The notes beneath the pieces are model-generated. The model was not told where the DNA came from, searched no databases, and was given only the letters and a program-made list of their open reading frames with translations. Both the position numbers and the translations under genes were made by a program. From contig JBMCWH010000009.1 in NCBI GenBank assembly GCA_048621635.1, positions 1 to 24,009 of the forward strand: a DNA stretch of 24,009 nt, read 5' to 3'. This DNA comes from JBMCWH01 sp048621635 (lineage in GTDB: Bacteria > Patescibacteriota > WWE3 > JAUXAW01 > JAYEID01). This document shows, in pieces, positions 14,707 through 22,135 of this stretch (positions within the stretch are counted from its first letter, which is position 1; the number at the start of each line of letters is the position of its first letter).

Positions 14707-15819
14707 TTATTCCTGAACACGGACAGGCATAACTACGTGAAGATAATCATCACTATCTAAAGGTCGGATAATAGCAGGCTTAAGACTACCAGCAGCCTCA
14801 AAACTCACTTCCTCGCAAGAAAGAGCAGAAAGACAGTCAGAAAGATACTTAGCATTAAAAGCAATCTTAACTTCTTCACCTTCCCCATCACCAGCCAAAT
14901 CTACCGTACTACTACCAATCTCCTGTGTATTCGCCAAAATTTTTGTTTGATCTTCATCGGGAGAAAGTTCCAACCGAACAATATTCGCCGCTACCTGAGA
15001 AAATATAGAAGATAAACTGACAGAATTTAAAAATTCCTCCCGCGAAAAAACAAAACGAGTAGCATACTCATCAGGAATAATTTCCTGGTAATCAGGAAAC
15101 TCACCCTCCAACAAACGAGAGGAAAAGCAAACATCCTCTACCTGAAAAACAAGCTGATTATCTTCTTCTGCTTGACTAACCTTTACCGGCTCTTCTATCT
15201 TCCCGATAAGCAAAGCTAGTTCCCGTAAAGTTCTTGCCGGAACAATAACATCTAGATCCGGTATTTCCTGTTCCAAATCCAATTTTTTTTCTGCTAACCT
15301 AAATCCATCGACTCCAACCAAAGTTAATTCATCCCCAGAACCGCAAAAAAGAACACCTGTAAGAACAGGGCGACCTTCGTCAGTAGCCGCGGCAAAAATT
15401 ACCTGGTCCAAACCAGCAGAAAGAATATCACCCGAAAGCTCAAAGGCGTTTTCCTCTTCTAGTTCAGGAAGATTGGGAAATTCATCAGCAGATAAACCAT
15501 TAAACTCAGATTCCACATCTTCCGCAGTAAGTTTAAGAATTTGTTTTTCTAACTCCAGACTAATTTCTCCCGGAGAAAGGTTGGAAACCAAACGAGAAAA
15601 AACTTTGGCAGGAACAGTTATTGATCCTTCTTCCTCTACCTGCGCACCTACCCAACTAACAACACCTGTTTCCAAATCAGTAGCAGCCAGCTTAAGCCGT
15701 CCCTCGGAGGCTTCCAATAATACATTAGAAAGAACAGGTAAACTCCCAGTAGAAGAAACAACACGAGTTACGGTAGAAAGAGCTTCAGCTAAATTTTCTT
15801 GCAAAACAGTCAATTTCAT
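14707..15819 (-). CDS. dnaN: DNA polymerase III beta subunit (sliding clamp)
   Basis: This 370-residue protein is the usual length for the family. It starts MKLTVLQENLAEALSTVTRVVSSTGSLPVLSNVLLEA and ends DDYLHVVMPVRVQE, both standard for the clamp, with three repeated clamp folds between (ADEFPNLPEL and GEFPDYQEIIP mark the domain ends). It forms the ring that holds polymerase on DNA. Here it is the last gene of the rpmH-rnpA-yidD-yidC-khpB run, starting within the TAA of khpB (TAATG overlap). In most bacteria dnaN follows dnaA; here it lies about 5 kb away on the other strand. Confidence 0.97.
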   Translation of the reverse strand: MKLTVLQENLAEALSTVTRVVSSTGSLPVLSNVLLEASEGRLKLAATDLETGVVSWVGAQVEEEGSITVPAKVFSRLVSNLSPGEISLELEKQILKLTAEDVESEFNGLSADEFPNLPELEEENAFELSGDILSAGLDQVIFAAATDEGRPVLTGVLFCGSGDELTLVGVDGFRLAEKKLDLEQEIPDLDVIVPARTLRELALLIGKIEEPVKVSQAEEDNQLVFQVEDVCFSSRLLEGEFPDYQEIIPDEYATRFVFSREEFLNSVSLSSIFSQVAANIVRLELSPDEDQTKILANTQEIGSSTVDLAGDGEGEEVKIAFNAKYLSDCLSALSCEEVSFEAAGSLKPAIIRPLDSDDYLHVVMPVRVQE

Positions 15820-16301
15820 TATTTAGAAGATGCCTCGTCTTCGCTACCTTCACCAGGACGAATAGTTACCCGCCGGTTTCTTCCTTCACCAACACTTTTG
15901 GTATGAACACCAGAAAGCTCTGCTACTTTCATATGGACAATCCTTCTTTCGTAAGAATTCATTGGAGAAAGAGAAACTGTATCCCGCAAAAAGCGAACAC
16001 GCTGGGCAACATTTTCCGCCATTTCTTCCAAACGCTGCCTAGTTTCATCACGATAACCATCCACATCCACAAGAATCGGGATCCATTCTTCCTCCTCATT
16101 AAAAAGCATCATGGAAAGAATACGCTGAAAAGAATTTAAATTTTCCCCGTGGTAACCAATCAAGATTCCTCCATCCTTTTCGGTTTGAATATTGATCCGA
16201 AAAGTATCACCTTCCTTTTCCACATCCAAAGCATTGTAATCGATACCTATTTTATCGAGAAGTTCTGAGCCTAAATTTTTTATAGTATCTTCATTAACCA
16301 T
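15819..16301 (-). CDS. khpB: KhpB/Jag-type RNA-binding protein (KH and R3H)
   Basis: This protein is 160 residues from ATG 16301, which overlaps the yidC stop by eight bases. The open frame reaches 16346 but would lie inside yidC. A KH domain carries the GxxG loop as GYHG (49-52) in IGYHGENLNSFQRIL. An R3H domain follows with R119-x3-H123 (YERRIVHMKVAEL). The N-terminal Jag_N domain of longer homologues is missing. KhpB binds RNA and links translation with cell elongation; its place beside yidC is conserved in many Gram-positives. The C-terminal tail is acidic (GSEDEASSK). Confidence 0.9.
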   Translation of the reverse strand: MVNEDTIKNLGSELLDKIGIDYNALDVEKEGDTFRINIQTEKDGGILIGYHGENLNSFQRILSMMLFNEEEEWIPILVDVDGYRDETRQRLEEMAENVAQRVRFLRDTVSLSPMNSYERRIVHMKVAELSGVHTKSVGEGRNRRVTIRPGEGSEDEASSK

Positions 16302-17022
16302 CAGATTGTCTTGAGACCCACAATTGTTGAAGCATAGAAACAACAATTCCCATTAACCAATATACTACCAAGCCGCTTTGCAACTTAAAACCAATAAAAA
16401 CCGTCATCAAAGGAAAAAGAAAAGCCATCTGCCCTTGCATCCCACTCATTATATCATTATCTGACTCTTCTGCTACATCTTTCTTTTTACTAGGACGCAT
16501 AAACCTCATCAACCCATACTGCAAAACCCCAGAGACAATAGGGAGTATATAATAAGGATCGGGCTTAGTTAAATCTAAGTAAAGAAAGCGGGTGTTTATC
16601 TGAGCGGTGGAAGGAAACCTTAGAAAATCAAAATACAGAAGATTGTTCAATTCCTGAATTGCAAAACCCCCGTCACTTAAAAACCGCCTAAAAACTTGGT
16701 AAAGAGCAATCAAAAACACAAATTGGATAATCTGCGGTAAACAACCTAATGCAGGATTAAGATTGTGCTTGCGCATAAACTCCATCTGTGCTTGTGCCAA
16801 CTTCTCCTTGTCATCCTTATACTTTTCCCGCAATTTGTCCAACTCAGGTTTCAAATCTTGCTGACGTTTTGACATTCGCAATGCGGGCAAACTTAGGGGA
16901 AAAAGAAGAAGACGCACAAAAAGAGTCATTCCTATAATAGCTAATCCAAAATTAGAAAAAAGAAGATGATAAAAGGCAACTAGCAAATTTAATATTGGTT
17001 GAACAAAAATAGTATTCCACAT
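16294..17022 (-). CDS. yidC: YidC/Oxa1 membrane protein insertase
   Basis: This 242-residue protein has the short form without the large P1 domain of Gram-negative YidC. It contains the first core helix, then FVRLLLFPLSLPALRMSKRQQDLKPEL with the conserved intramembrane Arg (R37). A basic cytoplasmic hairpin (QDLKPELDKLREKYKDDKEKL) and NPALGCLPQIIQFVFLIALYQVF follow, then later helices ending in VVYWLMGIVVSMLQQLWV. No lipobox is seen at the N-terminus. It inserts membrane proteins with or without SecYEG, so it may serve the many membrane proteins around it. A 98-base spacer with an inverted repeat separates it from yidD, and no ribosome binding site is visible. Confidence 0.95.
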   Translation of the reverse strand: MWNTIFVQPILNLLVAFYHLLFSNFGLAIIGMTLFVRLLLFPLSLPALRMSKRQQDLKPELDKLREKYKDDKEKLAQAQMEFMRKHNLNPALGCLPQIIQFVFLIALYQVFRRFLSDGGFAIQELNNLLYFDFLRFPSTAQINTRFLYLDLTKPDPYYILPIVSGVLQYGLMRFMRPSKKKDVAEESDNDIMSGMQGQMAFLFPLMTVFIGFKLQSGLVVYWLMGIVVSMLQQLWVSRQSDG

Positions 17023-17084
17023 AGGAAGTAACTAGTAACTGGTAATTAGTAACTAAAACCTAGTAATCACTCGGTGGCAATCCG

Positions 17085-17108
17085 CGCAAATTCGTTATCA
17101 AATTTGCG
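17085..17108. repeat. Inverted repeat in the yidD-yidC spacer
   Basis: Arms CGCAAATT (17085-17092) and AATTTGCG (17101-17108) flank an 8-base loop. Next to it, AACTAGTAACTGG (17030-17042) occurs again at 1322-1334, and further AGTAACTA-like units lie between 17043 and 17075. It is part of the boundary-repeat family seen elsewhere. Confidence 0.55.
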
Positions 17109-17120
17109 TAAATCCTATCC

Positions 17121-17357
17121 TCACGGGAGGGGGTCGTAGCCCCCGTCATTCCACGGATGGCAACGCAACACCCTCTTCAAACCTAGCCACAAGCCCTTAA
17201 AAACCCCATACTTTTCTACTGCCTGATAAGTATAAACAGAACAGGTTGGTTTAAACCGACAAACTTTGTCTGTTAGGTAAAGCTGCTTGAAAACCCCGTG
17301 GTCAAAGGAGAGATACTTTTGATAAAACCTTATCAAGGCTAGAACTAACCTCTTCAA
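17121..17357 (-). CDS. yidD: YidD membrane protein insertion efficiency factor
   Basis: This 78-residue protein has the conserved pattern: MKRLVLALIRFYQKYLS at the N-terminus (amphipathic helix), CRFKPTCSVYTYQAVEKYGVFKGLWLGLKRVLRCHPWNDGGYDPLP to the end. The three cysteines and the HPW-GG-DP ending are family hallmarks. It assists YidC-dependent insertion at the membrane. It overlaps the end of rnpA by 56 bases in a different frame, and the start is fixed by the family N-terminus. Confidence 0.95.
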   Translation of the reverse strand: MKRLVLALIRFYQKYLSFDHGVFKQLYLTDKVCRFKPTCSVYTYQAVEKYGVFKGLWLGLKRVLRCHPWNDGGYDPLP

Positions 17358-17640
17358 AACCGGCCTCCTTTAGTGGTGCACGAGCAATAAACATCATATC
17401 ATACCCAGAAGCAATATCGGAAAGTTGTTGTCTAACAGCTTCCCTTAACAAACGGCGAGCACGGTTCCGCTTCGTAGCGCGCTTATCAAATTTAGTAGAA
17501 GTCACAAAGCCAAACCGACTTTTATCCTTTTTATTTTCCCTGTACAAAAGGACAAAAAAAGGACACCGTACACTCTCACCGTGCCGTTTTAAAAGATTAA
17601 AATCGTGTGTAGAACTAAGCCGGTGTTCCTCAGGAAGCAT
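17302..17640 (-). CDS. rnpA: Ribonuclease P protein component
   Basis: This 112-residue protein starts at ATG, with only three bases between the rpmH stop and this start. It shows RFGFVTSTKFDKRATKRNRARRLLREA (42-68), including the RNR signature that contacts the RNase P RNA. LPEEHRLSSTHDFNLLKRHG forms the usual N-terminus. It supports 5' maturation of tRNA together with the RNA subunit, whose gene is not in the window. It has the standard place after rpmH. Confidence 0.96.
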   Translation of the reverse strand: MLPEEHRLSSTHDFNLLKRHGESVRCPFFVLLYRENKKDKSRFGFVTSTKFDKRATKRNRARRLLREAVRQQLSDIASGYDMMFIARAPLKEAGFEEVSSSLDKVLSKVSLL

Positions 17641-17643
17641 AAA

Positions 17644-17766
17644 TTAAACCGTTAAATTCTCCCGTCCTTTTTTTCTACGATTCTTAATTACCTTCTTAGA
17701 ACGATTCCTAAACCCGTGCTTTTTCTTTCTTTTCCTCTTTTTTGGTTGCCATTGTCTTTTAGGCAT
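17644..17766 (-). CDS. rpmH: 50S ribosomal protein L34
   Basis: This 40-residue, highly basic protein begins MPKRQWQPKKRKRKKKHGF and ends KGRENLTV, the L34 pattern, including HGF and KGR followed by a hydrophobic-Thr-Val end. The ribosome binding site GAGGTGA lies a few bases upstream of ATG 17766. It is the first gene of the rnpA-yidD-yidC-khpB-dnaN run and has its own good promoter. Confidence 0.96.
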   Translation of the reverse strand: MPKRQWQPKKRKRKKKHGFRNRSKKVIKNRRKKGRENLTV

Positions 17767-17787
17767 AATGAATCACCTCGGAACTGT

Positions 17788-17816
17788 ATACTAAAGGAAA
17801 ATCCTTATCCTGTCAA
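17788..17816 (-). promoter_or_regulatory. rpmH operon promoter
   Basis: On the minus strand: TTGACA (17811-17816), 17-base spacer, TAGTAT (17788-17793). It sits between the preceding membrane-protein gene and rpmH, with a leader of about 15-20 bases holding the ribosome binding site. Confidence 0.75.
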
Positions 17817-18278
17817 TTATAAATTTCTCAAAACCCAATATTCGCAAAAAGCGAAAACAGCTAACAACATTACCAAAACTTTAATTGAAATAATACCTAA
17901 AAAACGAAACAATAGATAAACAAACACAAGCACAGAAACCGGCAAAGAAATTTTAAATGCATCGCGAAAGGCTGTCCGTGGCTGGTACCATTCTGGAGTA
18001 GTGTAAAGACGAAAGAAATATAAAACTAAGGAAAAAGTCAACTGTAAGCTAAAAACCACACTTGTCAGAAGAAGAAGCACAATATAATTATTCCGAGGAG
18101 GTATTCTTAAAAAGATATATATACTGGAAAGCCAACTAACGCTGTTTAGAAAAATAATAAAACTAAGAAATCTAGGCATAATCTCCCTAATTCTAACATT
18201 CTTCAAAGCTAAAGCACCTATCAAGCTATACATTAACACGTCGCGCCCTTGGAGAGTCTCTAGGACTAAGTACACCAA
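17817..18278 (-). CDS. Small polytopic membrane protein, function unknown
   Basis: This protein is up to 153 residues with about four hydrophobic helices (around 35-55, 65-88, 110-125 and 129-147) and a loop YTTPEWYQPRTAFRDAFKIS. The first codon of the open frame is TTG followed by GTG; an internal ATG at 18233 is also possible, so the start is uncertain. It ends just before the rpmH promoter. I recognise no family. It lies between the solute-binding/PKD gene and the rpmH operon, all on the same strand. Confidence 0.6.
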   Translation of the reverse strand: MVYLVLETLQGRDVLMYSLIGALALKNVRIREIMPRFLSFIIFLNSVSWLSSIYIFLRIPPRNNYIVLLLLTSVVFSLQLTFSLVLYFFRLYTTPEWYQPRTAFRDAFKISLPVSVLVFVYLLFRFLGIISIKVLVMLLAVFAFCEYWVLRNL

Positions 18279-18338
18279 CCCTATACGTTCCGGCTGTATT
18301 CATTGTAATCCCTCATACCGTAATTCGCCATGTCAATA

Positions 18339-18382
18339 TGCGTAAATTCTATTTTCAATTAATCTGCGAGAATTCTATTTTT
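18339..18382. repeat. Direct repeat with ATTCTATTTT core
   Basis: TGCGTAAATTCTATTTT (18339-18355) is repeated with two changes at 18365-18382. TAATTCGCCAT at 18321-18331 belongs to the boundary-repeat family. The second copy reaches the stop codon of the solute-binding/PKD gene. Confidence 0.5.
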
Positions 18383-20271
18383 CAGAAGGAAAAGCCAAGA
18401 AGAACAAGAAGTATCCCTAACGTGACGGAAATCACAGCAGGAACTACCATACCTGTCTCCGCTTCACCAGGTTCAACTGGTTCTGCAGTTGGGGTTGCGT
18501 CTTTCTCTTCGACAGATTCTTGAACAGAAATTTGCACAGAACAATCCTCAGAAGCTTCAGTAACGTTTTTAGAAGTATCTTCTACTGTAACACTGGCATC
18601 ATAACTGCCCGCAGAAGGATAAACATGATTTACAGTAGCACTACTAGTACTTTCCTTTTCCCCGTCACCAAATATAAAAGTATAGCTTTCTACCAAACTG
18701 GAATCAGAAACAGATATTTGAAATTGAACATCTAGCGGAGCCTTACCAGAAACAGGTGTTGCAGATAAATCCGTACACTCTAAAACCTCTTCCTCTGTTG
18801 AATCTTCTGAAGATACAGAGGTGGGAGTGGGAGTAGGGGTAGGCATCTCTGTCGGTATTGGAGTTGGGGTCGGAGTAGGAGTAGAAGTCAATTCAGGAAC
18901 CTCCAAATCAACTAGATCTCCTCCAAAGGAAACCAAGCCACACTTCTTTTCTTCCGCTTCGATACCTAAACTATCATTCTGAACAAGCGTATTTAAAGAA
19001 CTTTGGGATTCCTCTAAAACTGTATCAGCTGAGTCCCCTTTCAATATTTTCTGAATAGCTTGATGATAAACGTCTACATAATCAGGACTTCCTGAACAGG
19101 AATTCATAACAGGAAGAGGAGAATTATCTGCGTATTCCGAAACAGGATCCACATAACTTAATTTTTGCAAAGAATCTTTTAAATCCTTACGTGGAGGAGC
19201 AAAAGCGTAACCACGCATTCTTACAGCATTATCAAACCATTGCTTCTGGACATCTGCACTTGCTAAGTAATCCAAAAACTTCCACGCTTCCTTAGAATGT
19301 GCAGAATTCTTGGAAACACCTTCTACCCATAGATTAGTCATCCCCATATCTGTCAAATCATCTTCTAATGTCGGTACCTGGGGAACAGCAGCAACACCAA
19401 AATCAACGGAATCCATAGCTTCTAATCTTCCAACTTCCCAAGTAGGAACAAAAATCATCCCTACTTTACCAGCCAGAAAATAGGAAACAGATTCGGGAAG
19501 ATTAGAATCCCAAACATTATCTTTATTTACAAAATTCGTGTAAAAAGTAAAAACATCTTTAGATGCCTGGCTGCTTAATTGAGCTAAAGGGGAAACCTCT
19601 GACTGAGCAAGCATTAAATTGACAATATCTGTAGAATAACTAACATTTTCCGCAGCTCCAACAGCTGCTCCTGCCTGAATTATCTCCGCTTGCAGAGAAC
19701 CGTTTTCCTTCTCTTTGGTCAATTTAACGGCTGTTTCTCGAAACTCGCTCCAACTTTGTGGTGAAGAATCAATACCCGCTTCAGCAAATAAATCTTTGTT
19801 ATAAACCAAAACCAAACCGTCATACATTAAAGGCGCACAAAAAGCATTGCCTCCAGAAACACAATTAGATAGAGAAGAATAAAAATTCTCTGCTATATCT
19901 TGGGAAGAAAAAATATCTGAAGGAGCTGAGGCCAACCATTTTTGAAAAATAGGTAACCAAGTTGCGTGTAAACGAACAATATCTGGACCGGTTGATTGAC
20001 GCAATCTATTAGTTAAAGTTTCTTTATACCGAGAAAAAGAAGGAAATGCTTGCTGTTGATAATTAATAGTCACATGCGGATTTTCCTCCTCGTACTGCTC
20101 AATCAGCGGCTGAATTATTTCCTTAGGTTCAAAAAGACCCCAATACGTGAGTGTTATTTCTTGTGGACGAGGTCTAATTATGGATAAAATCTGCTTACGA
20201 AAAACAAAACCAACACCACCAAGTACAAGTAACACAGCTGTAATTATCAACAATTTAGGCAGGATTTTCAT
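18382..20271 (-). CDS. Membrane-anchored extracellular solute-binding protein fused to a PKD domain
   Basis: This 629-residue protein has an N-terminal uncleaved anchor (7-27). A family-1-type sugar/solute-binding domain follows at about 38-430 (TLTYWGLFEPKEIIQPLIEQYEEENPHVTI, later GKVGMIFVPTWEVG and KEAWKFLDYLAS). A linker of TPTPTP repeats lies at about 462-496. A PKD-type beta domain spans about 497-585 (APLDVQFQISVSD, FIFGDGE, VNHVYPSAGSYDASVTV), and a C-terminal membrane helix is at 608-629. Binding proteins of this kind deliver sugars to ABC permeases, but no permease or ATPase gene is near. PKD domains mediate surface or polysaccharide contact. Anchoring at both ends is unusual and suggests a surface-binding role. 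Confidence 0.82.
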   Translation of the reverse strand: MKILPKLLIITAVLLVLGGVGFVFRKQILSIIRPRPQEITLTYWGLFEPKEIIQPLIEQYEEENPHVTINYQQQAFPSFSRYKETLTNRLRQSTGPDIVRLHATWLPIFQKWLASAPSDIFSSQDIAENFYSSLSNCVSGGNAFCAPLMYDGLVLVYNKDLFAEAGIDSSPQSWSEFRETAVKLTKEKENGSLQAEIIQAGAAVGAAENVSYSTDIVNLMLAQSEVSPLAQLSSQASKDVFTFYTNFVNKDNVWDSNLPESVSYFLAGKVGMIFVPTWEVGRLEAMDSVDFGVAAVPQVPTLEDDLTDMGMTNLWVEGVSKNSAHSKEAWKFLDYLASADVQKQWFDNAVRMRGYAFAPPRKDLKDSLQKLSYVDPVSEYADNSPLPVMNSCSGSPDYVDVYHQAIQKILKGDSADTVLEESQSSLNTLVQNDSLGIEAEEKKCGLVSFGGDLVDLEVPELTSTPTPTPTPIPTEMPTPTPTPTSVSSEDSTEEEVLECTDLSATPVSGKAPLDVQFQISVSDSSLVESYTFIFGDGEKESTSSATVNHVYPSAGSYDASVTVEDTSKNVTEASEDCSVQISVQESVEEKDATPTAEPVEPGEAETGMVVPAVISVTLGILLVLLGFSF

Positions 20272-20289
20272 TGATTAAGGGACATCTTT

Positions 20290-20318
20290 ATCTTACTGAT
20301 CAGATCTTTGTTTGTCAA
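20290..20318 (-). promoter_or_regulatory. Promoter of the solute-binding/PKD gene
   Basis: On the minus strand: TTGACA (20313-20318), 17-base spacer, TAAGAT (20290-20295). It overlaps the 3' end of the upstream gene. No good ribosome binding site is seen before ATG 20271. Confidence 0.55.
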
Positions 20319-20643
20319 TCAAATACAAGGATATTAACAAAAGAAACCAACCGGCTAAATCTAGAAAAAAAGGTAAAGCTTGCATAAGAAAAAATTCCAA
20401 AAACCTAAATTTAGTAAAACCGGTTCGCGAAGGAAAGAAAAAATAAAGAATATGAGTACGGACATGAGGAAGTAAATGCTTACGATACTCAAAACTAAAA
20501 CCCAGCAACAAGGACGAAAGAAGTGTGAGTACATAAAACCTTCGCGGTTCCAATAGTAACATAACTATTGAAAAAAGTCCTAAAACTAAAAAGCCTACCA
20601 AAGAAGCATTATGTTCATAAAAAGAAAAAATAAAATTAAGCAT
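20293..20643 (-). CDS. Small membrane protein, function unknown
   Basis: This 116-residue protein has hydrophobic helices at about 13-32, 37-50 and 85-108 and a basic loop (YRKHLLPHVRTHI). It starts at ATG 20643, divergent from dnaA across 154 bases. No family is recognised. Its end overlaps the promoter of the solute-binding/PKD gene, so the two may be expressed together. Confidence 0.6.
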   Translation of the reverse strand: MLNFIFSFYEHNASLVGFLVLGLFSIVMLLLEPRRFYVLTLLSSLLLGFSFEYRKHLLPHVRTHILYFFFPSRTGFTKFRFLEFFLMQALPFFLDLAGWFLLLISLYLIDKQRSDQ

Positions 20644-20698
20644 CTTCTTTATATTACTAATGAAAATAACAAATTACAAAGCCCAATATTCTTCCTTC

Positions 20699-20727
20699 TT
20701 GACACTTATCCACAAAAAAATTACATT
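20699..20727 (+). promoter_or_regulatory. dnaA upstream promoter with DnaA box in the spacer
   Basis: TTGACA (20699-20704), 17-base spacer, TACATT (20722-20727). A perfect DnaA box TTATCCACA (20706-20714) lies inside the spacer, so bound DnaA would block its own transcription. Confidence 0.6.
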
Positions 20728-20762
20728 AGTAATAGTAACAACAACGTAACTAATTCAACCGC

Positions 20763-20790
20763 TTGAAAACTGTTAACCTGCCCCTATCTT
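20763..20790 (+). promoter_or_regulatory. dnaA downstream promoter, possibly leaderless
   Basis: TTGAAA (20763-20768), 16-base spacer, TATCTT (20785-20790), seven bases before ATG 20798. There is no Shine-Dalgarno. Transcription from here would give an mRNA starting at the initiation codon. Confidence 0.45.
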
Positions 20791-20797
20791 CATACTT

Positions 20798-22135
20798 ATG
20801 GACAAAGAAAATCTTTGGAAGGCAACATTAGAAAAACTAAGACTAGACTTATCGTCAGCCAATTACAAAACTTGGTTTTTAGGAACTACTATCTTAGAAA
20901 AAGAAGGCCCAGAAATAAAAATTGGCTGTACTTCCCCCTATACAAAAGAACGGTTACAAAAACATTACCAAACAAGAATAAAAACAATTGTTGATGAACT
21001 AACAGGTGAAGACACCAATCTTAAATTTTATGTCAAAAGAAAAAAAACACCCCAAGACAAATTAGGTCCTTTGTTCACCGAAAGCGAGGAAAAAAAGAAA
21101 CAATTCATCCAACAATCAAAAAAAAGTAATCTGTTTCCTCAATACACATTTGACAATTTTGTTGTTGGTAACAACAACAATCTAGCCTTTGCAGTAGCAC
21201 AAGGTATTGTGGAAGAACCAGGAACCCGACATAATCCCTTTTTCCTCTATTCCAAAGTGGGACTGGGAAAAACTCATCTAACCCAAGCGATAGGTAATGA
21301 AATAATAAAAAAACACCAAGATAAAAATGTCCTTTACACCACCAGCGAGAATTTTACAAACCAATTGGTAAAAGCAATTAAAAACAGTACTACCACAAAA
21401 TTCCATCAAAGATTTCGTAGCGTAGATGTATTACTTATTGATGATATTCAATTTTTTGCTGGGAGAGAGTCCAGTCAAGAAGAATTATTCCATACATTTA
21501 ACACCTTATTTATGGAACAGAAACAAATTGTCCTTACATCAGACCGACCACTAACAGAAATTTCAAAACTAGAAGAACGGCTATCGTCACGCTTTGGTAG
21601 CGGAATGATTGCGGACATGCAAACCCCTGATATAGATATTAGATTAGCAATTTTGCGACAAAAAAGAGAAACAAGAAAACTAAATATCTCAAACAAGGCT
21701 TTAGAATATATTGCGGAAGCAGTACCATCTAATATTAGAGAATTGGAAGGGGCTTTAAATCAAGTAATAACAGTAGCAAAGGCCCAAAACAAAGAACCAG
21801 ACCTAGAAATTGCCAAAGAAGTACTGGGCAACTTAGAGCCAAAAAAACCAGTTAGCCCGGGCGAAATTATCAAGGAAATTTGCAACTATTACACAGTCAA
21901 GCCCAAAGAATTAAGAGGACCAAGAAGACCCGCTCGTATTGCGCATCCCCGCCAAGTAGCTATGTACTTTTTAAGAAAAATGACCGATATGTCTTTAGAA
22001 GAAGTAGGAGATCTATTAGGTGGTCGAGATCACACCACCGTGATACATGGAGTAAACAAAATAGAACAACAAATTGAGGATAAGTTGAGGATAAAAGAAC
22101 AAATTATGGGGATAAAAGATAATTTAAGTGAATAA
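20798..22135 (+). CDS. dnaA: Chromosomal replication initiator DnaA
   Basis: This 445-residue protein has all four domains. Domain I is at 1-80 (LWKATLEKLRLDLSSANYKTWF), followed by a short basic linker to about 112. The AAA+ domain has Walker A VGLGKTH (154-160) and Walker B VLLIDDIQFF (211-220), with sensor II near IRELEGAL (313-320). The DNA-binding domain IV has GPRRPARIAHPRQVAMYF and the signature GGRDHTTVIHG (408-418). The position of the first Walker A glycine, usually in YGGVGLGKT, reads YSKVGLGKT, so residue 152 is Ser. It binds DnaA boxes and melts oriC. It is read toward the candidate origin at its 3' side. Confidence 0.97.
   Translation: MDKENLWKATLEKLRLDLSSANYKTWFLGTTILEKEGPEIKIGCTSPYTKERLQKHYQTRIKTIVDELTGEDTNLKFYVKRKKTPQDKLGPLFTESEEKKKQFIQQSKKSNLFPQYTFDNFVVGNNNNLAFAVAQGIVEEPGTRHNPFFLYSKVGLGKTHLTQAIGNEIIKKHQDKNVLYTTSENFTNQLVKAIKNSTTTKFHQRFRSVDVLLIDDIQFFAGRESSQEELFHTFNTLFMEQKQIVLTSDRPLTEISKLEERLSSRFGSGMIADMQTPDIDIRLAILRQKRETRKLNISNKALEYIAEAVPSNIRELEGALNQVITVAKAQNKEPDLEIAKEVLGNLEPKKPVSPGEIIKEICNYYTVKPKELRGPRRPARIAHPRQVAMYFLRKMTDMSLEEVGDLLGGRDHTTVIHGVNKIEQQIEDKLRIKEQIMGIKDNLSE

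Noticed and set aside
20727..20738. TAG/TAA run upstream of dnaA as the unwinding site
   Set aside because: Only four units, and the DnaA box lies on the wrong side for 3' to 5' assembly on that strand; the site after dnaA fits better.
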